Shown here one piece after another: positions 24,164 to 37,112 of a stretch of 64,000 bases of DNA (positions within the stretch are counted from its first letter, which is position 1; each line of letters begins with the position of its first letter). The notes beneath the pieces were generated by a model. The model had not been told where the DNA came from. It saw nothing but the letters and a program-made list of their open reading frames with translations, and did not search any database. Source of the stretch: Anoplopoma fimbria (taxonomy: Eukaryota; Chordata; Actinopteri; Perciformes; Anoplopomatidae). The stretch spans positions 26,792 to 90,791 of the forward strand of contig NW_026553805.1 of the NCBI RefSeq assembly GCF_027596085.1, in the 5' to 3' direction. The position numbers and the translations under genes were made by a program.

Positions 24164-25792
24164 TACAGTGGGTACGGAAAGTATTCAGACCCCTTTAAAT
24201 TTTTCACCCTTTGTTTCATTGCAGCCATTTGCTAAAATCGAATTTTTTTTCGCATTAATGTACACTCAGCAACCCATCTTGACAGAAAAAAACAGAAATG
24301 TAGAATTTTTTGCAAATTTATTAAAAAAGAAAAACTGAAATATCACATGGTCATAAGTATTCAGACCCTTTGCTCAGTATTGAGTAGAAGCACCCTTTTG
24401 AGCTAGTACAGCCATGAGTCTTCTTGGGAATGATGCAACAAGTTTCTCACACCTGGATTTGGGGATCCTCTGCCATTCTTCCTTGCAGATCCTCTCCAGT
24501 TCTGTCAGGTTGGATGGTGAACGTTGGTGGACAGCCATTTTCAGGTCTCTCCAGAGATGCTCAATTGGGTTTAGGTCAGGGCTCTGGCTGGGCCAGTCAA
24601 GAATGGTCACAGACTTGTTCCGAAGCCACTCCTTTGTTATTTTAGCTGTGTGCTTCGGGTCATTGTCTTGTTGGAAGGTGAACCTTCGGCCCAGTCTGAG
24701 GTCCTGAGCACTCTGGAGGAGGTTTTCTTCCAGGATATCTCTGTACTTGGCCGCATTCATCTTTCCTTCAATTGCAACCAGTCGTCCTGTCCCTGCAGCT
24801 GAAAAACACCCCCATAGCATGATGCTGCCACCACCATGTTTCACTGTTGGGATTGTATTGGGCAGGTGATGAGCAGTGCTTGGTTTTCTCCACACATACC
24901 GCTTAGAATTAACGCCAGAAAGTTAAATCTTGGTCTCATCAGACCAGAGAATCTTATTTCTCATAGTTTGGGAGTCCTCCATGTGTTTTTTGGCAAACTC
25001 TATGCGGGCTTTCATATGTCTTGCACTGAGGAGAGGCTTCCGTCGGGCCACTCTGCCATAAAGCCCCGACTGGTGGAGGGCTGCAGTGATAGTTGACTTT
25101 GTGGAACTTTCTCCCATCTCCCTACTGCATCTCTGGAGCTCAGCCACAGTGATCTTTGGGTTCTTCTTTACCTCTCTCACCAAGGCTCTTCTCCCACGAT
25201 TGCTCAGTTTGGCTGGACGGCCAGGTCTAGGAAGAGTTCTGGTCATCCCATACTTCTTCCATTTAAGGATTATGGAGGCCACTGTGCTCTTAGGAACCTT
25301 GAGTGCTGCAGAAATTATTTTGTAACCTTGGCCAGATCTGTGCCTTGCCACAATTCTGTCTCTGAGCTCCTTGGGCAGTTCCTTCGACCTCATGATTCTC
25401 ATTTGTTCTGACATGCACTGTGAGCTGTAAGGTCTTATATAGACAGGTGTGTGCCTTTCCTAATCAAGTCCAATCAGTTTAATTAAACACAGCTGGACTC
25501 CAATGAAGGAGTAGAACCATCTCAGGGAGGATCAGAAGAAATGGACAGCATGTGAGTTAAATATGAGTGTCACAGCAAAGGGTCTGAATACTTATGACCA
25601 TGTGATATTTCAGTTTTTCTTTTTTAATAAATTTGCAAAAATTTCTACATTTCTGTTTTTTTCTGTCAAGATGGGTTGCTGAGTGTACATTAATGCGAAA
25701 AAAAATGAACTTTTTTGATTTTAGCAAATGGCTGCAATGAAACAAAGAGTGAAAAATTTAAAGGGGTCTGAATACTTTCCGTACCCACTGTA
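24164..25792 (-). mobile_element. Tc1/mariner element, copy C (complete, one nonsense codon)
   Basis: Inverted repeats beginning TACAGTGGGTACGGAAAG lie at both ends, with TA at 24164-24165 and 25791-25792. The long TIRs (about 210 bp) are nearly identical to each other. The element is 1.63 kb and contains one transposase frame. It lies in tmtc1 intron 1. Confidence 0.95.
24374..25414 (-). pseudogene. Tc1-type transposase with a single premature TAA
   Basis: The 347-codon frame has no frameshift. It starts MSEQMRIMRSKELPKELRD, with two helix-turn-helix units and the linker RPGRPAKLSNRG. The first catalytic Asp is in WSDETKI (residue 159), the second in [10 protein letters not shown] and the Glu in LNPIEHLW, 34 residues apart. 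Codon 164 is TAA (24923-24925) where Tc1 relatives have GAA (ETKIELFG), so one base separates it from an open frame. Conserved blocks on both sides of the stop are intact, suggesting a young or recently silenced copy. Confidence 0.94.
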
Positions 25793-26563
<771 letters not shown>

Positions 26564-27159
26564 ACACATTTTGTGTGTGTCCTTCACCTTGACAGCATCC
26601 CAAAAGCCCTGCAGTGTTCAGTGGCAGAGAAAAGATAATGCGGGACTGAATGCACATTCTCCAAGGTTTAGCGAAGGGGTGCACCAATCCATCCTCATTC
26701 CTGGCATTTTTTGCATGCCATGTACATTTGAGACAAGAGGTTGTCATACTGTGAGGCACAGCTCCCAGTTTAAGTGTGCAGAGGGAGAGGCATGAGGACA
26801 CTGTTTAGCCTGCTGTCTGCATCCATTTTGAAGTACATTAGCGCCTCAAGTGATTAAATTGTCACTCTAATCTGTGATACCAAAGCAACAATCTAATTTA
26901 TTTCTGTTTGGAAAATAATCATAACTCATGCGGAAACATCTGCATCATAGAAAATGCCTGTGAGGTCATTTTGCTGAAATCTGGTATTCAAAAAGATTTG
27001 CAGACATGCTCATACTGGCAAAACTTGTCCCTGAATGTGTCAGATGCAAAATATCCCACTTGAACACAGTCATGTTGTCTGCCTTCAATTTTGGCCTTCT
27101 GATTGAATCGTTGTGGTACCTGGACCGTAGTCGTGCCTCCTGCTGTGAGCCGACTGACA

Positions 27160-27558
27160 CCCACTGCTACTTCGATTATTATTATTAATCACATTACTAT
27201 CCCTATTTTCTACTGTAATAATTGCTGCTGTTATTATAAGTAGTCTTATTATATGAATCATTTATGTCATATACATTGAATGTGTTGTATCTCTGTTATG
27301 CTGTTCATTCTGTACACATGACATCTATTGCATTCTGTCCATCCTGGGAGAAGGATCCCTCCTCTGTCGTTCTCCCATAGGTTTCTTCCTTTTTTCTCCC
27401 TGTTAAAGGGGTTTTTTAGGGGAGTTTTTCCTGTGCTGATGTGAGGGAAGGACAGAGGATGTCGCATGTGTACAGATTGTAAAGCCCTCTGAGGCAAATT
27501 TGTAATTTGTGATTCTGGGCTATACAAAATAAACTGAATTGAATTGAATTGAATTGAT
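27160..27558 (+). mobile_element. L2-like LINE 3' end
   Basis: The sequence has the 3' UTR of a common fish L2-type LINE: 'gggagaaggatccctcctct', 'ctccctgttaaagg', 'gattgtaaagccctctgagg', 'gggctatacaaaataaactg', ending in a (GAATT)n tail. The coding part is absent (5' truncation). A second copy of this 3' end lies at 37600-38527. Confidence 0.85.
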
Positions 27559-28984
27559 TAACTTTCACATTTTGCATTTACTAAATGGTTTAATGTTAAT
27601 ACTTGTAGTAAGCAAAGTCTTGATAGCTTTTTGAGTTGAACAAATGCTGGTAAATGTCTACAGGGAGAGAAAGAGCAGAGACATTCACAGTGACCTGAAT
27701 CACCCTTAAATCATTATTTCTCTCCAGAGAAAAATGTGCATGTTGTTTTCAGCTACATGGCAGCTGTAGCAGGTGTGGGTTAATGATCGAGGTAAAGGCT
27801 ATCTAACCAGATGAAGAAATGTTTGTAGTTACACATTAAATCCCCAGGAGGGTCTCCCATGTGAACCAGCATCCTTCACCTGAAAGAGTAATGAAGATGT
27901 TGTGGAGAAGCTGACCGCCAGCTTCCCAAAGCATGGAGCATCTCCCTGAGTGAGCAATAAGGCAACACCTGTCACTCCACAAAGATCCTCCACCCTCCAC
28001 TGACAATGGACTAAGGCTTGCAGGGAAATGTCTGTTGGTCATGTGAGCTTGAATGTCCTCATTAGTGCATTATTGAATGAATCTTATTTCCCTATTGATT
28101 AATCTGCTGATTATTTTCTTAGGTAATTTATTGATCATTTCTTCTGTGAAATATCTTTTAATGCGTGTATGCGCATTATGGAAACGGGAAATTGGGTCGC
28201 AAATTGTGAGGTGGTGAACTGAAGACACACTGTAGAGATGAAGTGTGAGAGGCATCATTATATGTAAAATGATACCTCTAACACATCAAACTTAACTTCA
28301 TACTTATAGATCCATTTCATCGTAATCGTCCAAACTAGCAGTGTTATTTGTGCTTGTGCTAATGAGCCGTAGCTATTTCTTAAGCACATTTAATAGGAAA
28401 TGATTCAAATCAACTCAAATCTCCGCTCAGTATTTTGTCAGCACTGTCTGCCCCCTGGAGCACAGAGGGCCGGGCTATCGACACTCATGGTCAGCTATGG
28501 AGCCCACCGCAGCTGTATAACTATCATCATCTGTTGCAGAATTTTTCTAATGCACATAGATCACAGAGTATGACTTTAGTTTTTTAATAAATTCAGCTTT
28601 TAAATTGCTGCAGTGAACACGACTTTATCAGTCTATTAATCTATGTGTATTCGATAGGGGGGACAGATAGAGTATACTCTATACAAACAAACTGAAAACA
28701 GCTATCCGATGCAGGCATCAGAGCTCACTGGAGACCCCGTGGTGACTGCCACACACCCATCTGAGCCGATTGTGTAAATCAGCAAAGTCCGGAAATAAAG
28801 ACTGTATAGAAAACATGGAGGGGTATGTGAATGTGTGTTCAAGGACCACCTCAGCCACAAGCAACTTGATTTCAGTGTCAGAAAAATTCCTTCTTTTAGT
28901 CTTCCGCTCACTAGCTGCTGTGATTCACCGTAAAGATATATTGATCAGCAGTCTCATTTCTATGCATCAAGGGATTCATTTGTT
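27559..28984. other. tmtc1 intron 1 sequence, no gene
   Basis: No exon, RNA gene or known repeat could be supported here. Confidence 0.5.
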
Positions 28985-29460
28985 AATCTGTGGGACCGGA
29001 CCTTGAGACGATCACTGCCCATGGCCCACTACCCAGCCGCCTGCTGGACCTAACACCACTAAAAGCTGTGTTGAATGCCCCCAGGAGGAGAAGGAGGACA
29101 GCCAGGTTGAAAGCTAAACGAGTCTGCTCCTGGCTTATTAATGTCCAATCACAGGAAAAATCTGGCCAACCCAGCAACAAGAGGCTGGTGACTGTTGTGC
29201 CCACGTCTTTAAAGTGACCTGACTCCATCGTGGCATACAGGATCACTTGACGGGCGGCCACGGTCGAGGGGAGTACTCCAGTGGGGCGAGAAGAGGCCGA
29301 AACTGTTTACATTCATGATGCTGATGACAATTATTTCATGTTAACATCTCGCCTATGATATCTGTCCAGAGAATTGTTTTGTTACTACTGTTTACATTCC
29401 CCCTGATGCAACTAATTGCAATAAATTAATGAAAAACGAAAAAAAAAAAAAAAAAAAAAA
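28985..29460 (+). mobile_element. LINE fragment (endonuclease region) ending in poly(A)
   Basis: The last part reads CFVTTVYIPPDATNCN, close to the AVYIPP motif of the apurinic endonuclease of fish non-LTR elements. The stretch before it reads PSRLLDLTPLKAV and an Arg-rich block. The frame shifts between blocks. A run of about 22 A residues closes the unit at 29439-29460. Confidence 0.5.
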
Positions 29461-31140
29461 GATACAGTCCGTGTAAAAATAAGAACTAAAACTGAAACCT
29501 GAAGAATCTGAATATCGTCATTGAAAAACCCATGGGAATTCCAAAAATATCAAAATAACAACAATTTTTTATTTTTTTATTTTAATTTTTCAGTTGAACT
29601 TTCTGTGAGGTTCCTTTTTCATTGCCTAATAATATTTTCAATGCCGAAAATTATTGTTACTGTTTAAGCTCCATAGGATCGTAATTTTTTCAAAAACTTT
29701 TTCTTCATACAATTCCTTAGGACTTTTTTTTCTCTCATTCAAAACAAATTGTTTTTGTTTTTGTTCCAATTAGTGAGAGGTTGGCCCACTAGTTAGTTGG
29801 ACTAATGTTGGTCACAATATGAGTTTAAGTTTTCAACCGCACGCTGTCTCTTTTGTAAAAATAAATTCGTAACTCTGCCTCCAGAAGAACTCATTAGTCT
29901 GGGTGTGTATGTCTGTGTGCGTTTGTGTGTGTCAGTGTGCGCGCATGTTCTAGCCATAGGCCATAGCTATGGCCTGTGTCAGCAGTTCTTTTTAACCATT
30001 CCTGCTTTCTCTTTGCTGCTGCTTTCACTCTCTGCTCTGTGTTTTGATCTGTGAACAGTCTCTGATCAAATTAGCACCATGAACCACGACTGTATATTTC
30101 TCTCACACTGGCAGTCTGATGCTGCTTGCCTCACTCAAGAGTTTTCTCCAACAGTCTGTTAGTTGTCAATAACCTCTAGTCTTGGATGATTAAAGGTAAA
30201 TGTTCACAGACACGCACCTTTCAAACCTCCTTGTTGTTACTGCTGAAGTGCTGTTGAGCAGTGCACTGAATCCCTACCAGCTCTGCCGTCCACCCTTAAC
30301 CTCTAAACTGTCTGTGATGGCAGAAGGCCGAAACACTGCCTTGTGGACATTATAATGAATTGCTGGTTACAACATATTGTAAGCCATCAAACTGTTGAAG
30401 TAGTAGTGTACTATGATTAATCATGAATCTGGCATAAGAAGATTATAATACTGGTAAAATGCAGAGAATTAGGAAATAAGGTAGCAGCAGGAGAGTTCAC
30501 TACTGAAAATGAATAACAATCAGTCACAGTAATTAGAGGGAAAAACGAAATATTTCATTAAGAGCCAGCCTCCCTAATTTGATGTTTTGCAATTTATATT
30601 GTAGCTTACAAGAGGCCCACGCGAGGCCAAATAGGCATCTTTAGTCTGAAAGTTTATAACTGCTTGCAACTCTGTGAGGCTGTACTTAGTCGTGTGACTT
30701 GTACTTGTGACTTCTATGTGTACTCAGTCACAGCGATGCAATTAAGCTTACTGCAAAACATCGACATGCTAGCATGCTAACGATAATGGTAGCATGAGGA
30801 TATAGGAGGTAGGCCTATACGATAAGATGTTGCTCAGTTATGAGGAGACTGAATAGTATCAACAATATTCTGATATCTGGCCTATGTGTGCAGCATTACA
30901 CTCTAACACTACACCATTTACTGCATTATATATTATGAAAGAAAACATAAACTAACAATAGTGTTTTTTGTCTGTTTCACTCTCTTGTGCAAAAGCATGG
31001 CTCGGTTTGGCTCATTTATGAAATCTGTGCAGGCCTGCCTCTATTTTCTCATTAAATCACTGCAGCATTAGATCAGTTAGAACACAAATCCACTGTTGTG
31101 GATGCTTGCCTGGCTCGAAACCGAGCGGAGCAGATCCTAC
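29461..31140. other. tmtc1 intron 1 sequence, no gene
   Basis: No exon or nameable repeat was found. A short 'catgctagcatgctaa' motif near 30766-30781 is a frequent fish repeat core. Confidence 0.45.
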
Positions 31141-31345
31141 ATTACATTACATTACAGTCATTTAGCAGATGCCTTTATCCAAAGCGACTTACAATAAGTG
31201 TATTCAACGTAGGTATTCAAGAGAACTACTAGTCACCAGAAGTCATAAGTGCATCTCCTTTCTTAAACAAGCATCTAAGAGCATAAACCAGAGCAAAAGT
31301 ACAGTGCAGAAACAAACTAATACAAATACAGCACATACATTCCTG
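31141..31345. repeat. Teleost interspersed repeat (CATTTAGCAGA core)
   Basis: After a short (ATTAC)n lead the sequence reads 'catttagcagatgcctttat' and 'ccaaagcgacttacaataag', a repeat core frequent in fish genomes. A shorter copy is at 60517-60590. I cannot name the parent element. Confidence 0.75.
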
Positions 31346-31903
31346 AACATCACCTTCTGACATCCAAACCACCGTACTCCTCCAACTCCACCACTATGAA
31401 AGTCCTACATAAGTCCAAAAAAGGGGCTGACTACATGAGGAGTGGGATGTGCTGGGCCAAGCTCAAGAAGGCGAGCTACTCTCTCTGCTCCCACTCATTA
31501 AAGTCATCATAGAACTATTTCCAATGAGACGATGGGGAGATCTCTAGTTCCTATCTTACCCTCATAGTAAATGATGTCAGAGCATATGTAGTGAGTGTAT
31601 AGCAACCACAGCACACAAGGTGAGCTTTCCATTTCATATGCCAATACAATGAGGCGTAAAGCACAATGATCCCGCTTGTATTATTGTAAAGTTCACTGTG
31701 AGACTGCAACAGCTTCTTTCCACAAGGGGAGAGCTGTATGACGTCAGCTTTTCCAGCGTGTTTAAAGCTTCCCTGCTCTAGTTGGCTACAGGACTCCCCC
31801 TCGGGTTAACGTCAACAACACTGCTGTTAACTGGCACAAAGTGTCGTTAAGCGGCTCCAGGTGAGCTGAACACAGCGCTGTTTGGAAATCGGGGAGAACT
31901 TAC

Positions 31904-32199
31904 TTGAAGGTGAGGATACACAGCGGTCTGTAGGACTTGTGGCTCGTATTGTCCGCCATCCTTTTCCCCCAGAAGTCGTTGCTGAATATGTTTCTGAGGC
32001 TGGAGCCCGGTCGGACGTCCGGATTGTTGATGATAGCCCACACATCGTCGTGCACCAACTCCCCGCGGAGGGAGTTACTGTAGCACAGGGCGCACAGGGC
32101 GGCCAGCACGGCGTAGCGACCCGCAGCCCACACCGCCTCGGACCGGACGGTCAACCGCGGCTGCTGGCGAGCTTTCCTTTCCCGTCCCAGCGCTGTCAT
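31904..32199 (-). CDS. tmtc1: TMTC1 exon 1 (start codon)
   Basis: First coding exon of tmtc1, transmembrane O-mannosyltransferase targeting cadherins 1, an ER-resident enzyme with an N-terminal multi-pass region and C-terminal TPR repeats. The 98 codons plus two bases start MTALGRERKA and end at donor gtaagt. The basic N-terminus precedes a first membrane helix (about residues 27-45) and a luminal loop with HDD at residues 50-52, the likely metal and lipid-donor motif of GT-C fold enzymes. Then come NNPDVRPG and FSNDFWGKRM...SHKSYRPLC, strongly conserved in TMTC1. The start was chosen because it is the first in-frame ATG, has G at -3 and lies in CpG-rich sequence. Exons 2 and 3 continue leftward; later exons are outside the window. 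Confidence 0.95.
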
Positions 32200-32270
32200 G
32201 TCGGGCCTGGCTTCTCCCGCGGCTCCGCTGAGCGAAGAGTGAAACCAGGAGCGCTGGAGTGTACGTCCAT
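32196..32270 (-). promoter_or_regulatory. Upstream ORF overlapping the tmtc1 start (ATGA)
   Basis: A 24-codon ORF opens with ATG at 32270 (MDVHSSAPGF...) and ends with TGA at 32198-32196, sharing four bases with the tmtc1 ATG at 32199. If it lies in the transcript, it could lower tmtc1 translation or allow re-initiation. Its presence in the mRNA is inferred from position only. Confidence 0.6.
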
Positions 32271-32429
32271 TCCGCCTGGCAGGTAGCGGTTGTGTCTGCT
32301 GTGGAGTGCGGAGAGACTGTGTTGCTGTAGTGCTGCCTTAAAGTGCAGTCTGTGAACGTCAGACTCGAGGCTTTGTGAGCACCGGTGTTTGATACTCCAC
32401 TGTCATTTTTTTTCCTTTCTATGCAAATT

Positions 32430-33735
32430 GCAAAAATGTATATTCTACTTTACTTTATTTTAATTCATTTTGTCTAATAATTGTTTAATACAAGATTAAA
32501 TGTATGCGATAGCTCAGTCTTAAGTAATTTAGCTAGAAAAACTTGGCTTAACTCACTTTACTTGATTTGTTAGCATTCAATCACATTTCATAATCTTCCT
32601 CAGCAGGTGGAAGAGCCAGAGTAAAGAAAACAGTACTATTTCTTTCCTTTTGATAAAACCTAATGGAATGGAGCTAGGTTCCACTTAATTTGACACAGTG
32701 GCTGACAAAAACACCCATGAGTATTAAGTTTGATAGCCCACATTGACTTATTTCTCTCTATGGGTGTCAGTCGGTGGATGGGAAGTAAAGTCTTTCCTAT
32801 TAGCATTGACATATTGACATTCAAAATAAGTTACTTCCCATACAGTAAGAATAAATAGCTGCACAAATATTTTTCTGAAGACAGATTACTAAGCCTGGAT
32901 ATGGCCATTTAGCATATGCTGTTTGTGTGTTGACACTTGACAGAAAAAGTCCAATAAAACGCCCACTTATGATAGGCACAACTATCAATACACTGGTATT
33001 AAATATGACTGGGAAGATTCTAGTTATGACAAGCCCGTTGGAGTTTGTTTGAGAATAATGAAAGGAAGGGAAGGACGAATAGTATACTAATTCTAGTAGC
33101 TGGCAAATACAATTAGTATGAACATTGAAAAAAAGCACATCTGAGCCACAACTATGGAATGTACGAGCTTATGTGGAGTACAAGAACGCAACATCAGCAC
33201 TCGAGAACCCGCCTTCGGACGCATGCGCAAGAGGACGTTGCCTCTGTAGGCCGAAAGAAACTGCAGAAAATCAATGGAGCTCGGCGGAAACTGCAGGAGC
33301 GCATGATTGTAATGCACACTGACCCTTTCCTCCGCACAGCGAGTCAGTAGACCTTTAAAGTAACGTAACGTAAGGGGATGGGGGGGGTGATAGTGACCGC
33401 AGAGCAGCTAGAAACATTAGGCCCCATATTAGAAAACTCCTGCAGGAGAGGTGCATATTATGTAGGCCATGTAGGTATGGTCATTTCTTTGAGGTTGATA
33501 CCCATCCAGACATGTTTCAATACATGTTGAAGTAAGATGTCTCCTGCTTCCACTCTCTGTGAATGTGCATCAGAGATTTCAAGTTTCCACCTTACATTTC
33601 ATGAGCATACTTGATACTTGACGCTCATACATCCAATGGAGATTTAAGGTGAGCACAGACAAAACTATGCCCATTCAGCAGATGAATGTGAAAACAGCAT
33701 CCAGCAACACACTCTGTTTGCCTACATACATAACT
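32430..33735. other. Intergenic sequence upstream of tmtc1, no gene
   Basis: AT-rich with a GC-richer island around 33150-33350. I looked for rint1 exons here and found none. Confidence 0.5.
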
Positions 33736-34055
33736 CTGAACTATGAAGCTCAAACATCAAGTCAAGTTACAAGACGCAAAACCTCCTCTGGTTGCATTGA
33801 AGTCTATGAGAAAATGACTCTACTTCTCAGTAAACATTGTGATGATGAGTTTATGTACTCAACCTCTAGTTTCAAGTCTTCTACAGCATGATCTCATTTT
33901 TTTTAGACTGAGTCAAATAACCAAAAAGCAAGGTATGCTTTGGGGCGTGGCTAACTTGTGATTGACAGGTTTCTACCATCTAGTAGTTGGCATCTCTACC
34001 AAGGTGTCGCTCCTCCGCAGTTCAAATATGGTCACTTCTGTTCACTCATTGGACC
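33736..34055 (+). repeat. Common teleost interspersed repeat, copy 1
   Basis: Contains 'gaagtctatgagaaaatgac', 'tactcaacctctagtttcaa' and 'tctaccaaggtgtcgctcct'. A shorter copy of the first block is at about 45300-45420. It is of a kind I have seen repeatedly in fish introns, but I cannot name the family. Confidence 0.6.
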
Positions 34056-34874
34056 CTCATGCATATCTGTCTGCTGGGTCTGCATACTGCAAAAATGCGA
34101 CCGGATTTAATAGAACATCCTGGTATTTCTGGCATTCTGCATTTGACACACTTTGGGACATACTAAATCTGTTTCTGGCATAATAAATAATAATATTATA
34201 ATTGTTAATTTCCTTGCATCTTAGTCCCTCCGACCAGGGATTCATGAAAAGACGCATGAATAGGAAATGTGTTTTAAGAGAAATGGGACCTCCTTACCTC
34301 TTAAACATCATGTGAAGCAACGTCTGTTTGCGGCAGCTGATCACAGCTAGATCAGCTGTCAGTCGGCTTTAACAGCGGAGACTTTTAATGGAGTTTATGC
34401 ATGCATGTGCATTCTGCTGATAATACAAATAAAGGCACACAGTTATCACTGTCAGAGTGGCATGAAAAGACAGATCTTTCTGACAAATTAAGAAAGTTGT
34501 TTGTGATCCTTTTGTTATTCAGACCTACAACTAACATATATTTTAACCAGATGATGAATCAGAAAACAAATAAAATATTAAGCTTGGGAGTGATGGACTT
34601 GAGTTTAATTGGTGATCTGTCTTCACTCTGGTATGAAACTTCAGTGATTTTGACTACTTGATACTTGATATCCAAGAGGCGGGCGTATTGGCCGTTAAAA
34701 GACTCCCGTGAAAGCTGCTCTCGGTATTCTCTCATGGCCCATGAGAGATCCCACCTCGCTCTTCAGAGCAGACAGAAGAGCTTTCAGACGGCCTTCAAGA
34801 TGGCAGATCAGAACGATTACCGGTTCAAGTGAGGAACTAGGAGCAGGAAATATAAAAGATACTTGTACCCATGA

Positions 34875-35518
34875 TAGGGATGGGCCGATAGTCGATTCTA
34901 TCGACTATCGCCGATAGATGGATTCCATCGTCGATCGTCTCAAGTTGCCGATAAAAAGGCGATAATTTTTTTAATAATAAAAAAATAAAAAAATTAAAAA
35001 TTGAAATATGGCGCTGTGGTGGCTTTTTTTTACAACTTAAAAAGCCCCGCAAATTGTAATTGAAGTTATCTGGCACAGGTGGAAACACACTATGTAGCGC
35101 TGACCTGCCGTATTCACTCACTGCTACGAGGAGAGGGGAGGGGCTCGAAACCTACCGCTCTGCTCGCACGGCGAAATGACATCACATTTGTTGTCTGGGA
35201 ATCCTTCACCGGAATCATCCTTCTACAAAGCCGACATATCGGCTGGTTGACGTCTTTAGGTTCACCTTTCTCATTTGGCTTGAATCCAAAAAACTTCCAT
35301 ATGGGCGAAATTGCTGTCGTCTTACTAACTAAGATAGCCTCCATTTTTGTGTAACATGACGTATCGAAACTTAAATCAGCGGAGGCTCACGCTGATTTTT
35401 TTATTAAAAAAAAAAGTTGCGTGCGCTCGCACCCCCACTATCGGCTAGCATCGACTATCGGCGATCGCTAGGGGGCACTATCGGACGATGGAAGCTTGTA
35501 GGCGATTGCCCAACCCTA
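34875..35518 (-). mobile_element. hAT-type element with BED finger, exact 8-bp target duplication
   Basis: The element starts TAGGGATGGGCCGATAG and ends with the inverted form (gcccaacccta). Identical 8-bp ACCCATGA copies lie at 34867-34874 and 35519-35526. Multiple GATAGTCGA/CTATCG motifs crowd both subterminal parts. On the minus strand 35344-35114 encodes a BED-finger-like start: SPIWKFFGFKPNEKGEP, then ICRLCRRMIP. No catalytic region remains, so it is a 644-bp non-autonomous copy. Confidence 0.93.
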
Positions 35519-35526
35519 ACCCATGA

Positions 35527-37112
35527 TGTCTACTGTCATATATGGTCTGGGTGGAACAAAATAATCCAAATTGGCTTGATAATGTCATATGATATGCATT
35601 TAATGGGAGCTCTATTAGACCTACAGAAACAATTATTATATTGTTATAATTATTATCATCATATTATTGGTGTTACATTTTCATGTAAAAAATATAATAA
35701 TAGGCTAGTGAAATAATAAAAATTATCATATTACAAATTTTAAAGGCAGAAATGTATTATGTCTGTGGTTGAAGAAATTATGTTGATACAGCGTACTGAA
35801 TTTAATCTTGATTTGTTAGCATTTTGTTAACCTTTTTACAACCATTTAGCATTAAACGTTTTTTCAAATGTTTTTCAAACTTGAAACAACAACGGCATTT
35901 CAATGTTGAAGGTTGGTCATGTGCATGCTGGGTAGATTTCTTTGGCCCCCTGCGGAATCTGATCATCAAGGAAATGTTTAGCCACATGTCATCATTACAC
36001 CGGAACAGTGCAACAAAATAGAGGAATTAAATGTTTGGAATAATCGCAAAAATGTGTTCCCGACTGGTAAACCCCCAATCCTTCATGCCCCCTCAAGTCA
36101 GAGAAACAACTCAAGAACAGCTACCATGCTGTTTGAGTAGTAAAATCCAACACATCTTCTTTGTAGCATAAACGTTTTTTACACATTAAGGCTTAAAGCT
36201 CATGAACACACAGAAGGCGGAAGAGCTTCACAACTTGCAAAAGAGACAATTCGAGGAGCACCTGAATGCACCATAATCTGAGCTGTTCATGCGCTCTCCC
36301 AGTGGGGATGTAATTGTAGTTTTCACATAAATTGCTTCTAATTTGTTCCAGTGTCAGTGTGTTTGTGTCCAGCACAGATCTGCAGCTTTTTAATCCGTGC
36401 TAGCTACCTTTCCAAAACTGTTAAGTAGGCCTTCTGGTGTCAAACGGCACCTTCTGCTGCAGATCACTGTCTGAGATCGAGTGCTGTGGCTTTTTGGCGT
36501 TTCTTGCAAAAATCTCCCAAATTAAAATGAAAAGAAAATAAGTTGGGAGGTTTAATGTTTTCAGTTCCAACGGACAGCAGCATAACATTGTGCGTGCACA
36601 TTTTTACTTCCTTGCTTAACAAGTATTCTACTGTTGTCGATTAATTTAGTTGTAATTTTCTTCTGATTAACAACAAAACAAACTAATGATTTTTTAAATT
36701 TTCTTCTTGTTTTATTGTGTAAAATAAAAACACAGGTAGTGTGCCATACATTGACTTAGGGCCCGTGGCAAAACATTTGATTTGTTTTATCTTCTCAACT
36801 TTACCCATTAAAACTGCAAAGGCTGAAGCTGGAGATGGGAGGAGAACAATATAAAGTGATGAAGGTTGTGGTAATATGGCCGGCAACACTTAAATCTACT
36901 TTCACCCCTTGCTGTAGCTAAATTTAATGAAGCGGTTCCATCTGCATTTAGTTCAATGCCATGTCTCAATGTCACAGAGGAATCCTACATTAACTTTAGT
37001 CCCTCCCAGATTGATCGATTGCTACAGGCTCACTGCAAATTATACTCCACTCCATTGTCCCTCTTAAAAAGAAGACAATGAAACAAAGCTTGAAACTTGA
37101 AAATATAAAACG
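35527..37112. other. Intergenic sequence, no gene
   Basis: AT-rich; no exon, RNA gene or repeat family recognised. Confidence 0.5.

Larger units (their letters stand above)
31850..32420 (-). promoter_or_regulatory. CpG-rich region around the first exon of tmtc1
   Basis: This is the only clearly CpG-dense block in the left half of the window, covering exon 1 and its upstream flank. No TATA box was identified. An octamer ATGCAAAT lies at 32421-32428, just upstream. The transcription start cannot be fixed from sequence alone. Confidence 0.55.

Noticed and set aside
31882..32286. Plus-strand 134-codon open frame
   Set aside because: Antisense shadow of tmtc1 exon 1, kept open by high GC content.
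33440..33470. Possible rint1 exon end (codons reading LLQER before GGTGCAT)
   Set aside because: The upstream residues do not resemble RINT1, and no acceptor defines an exon.
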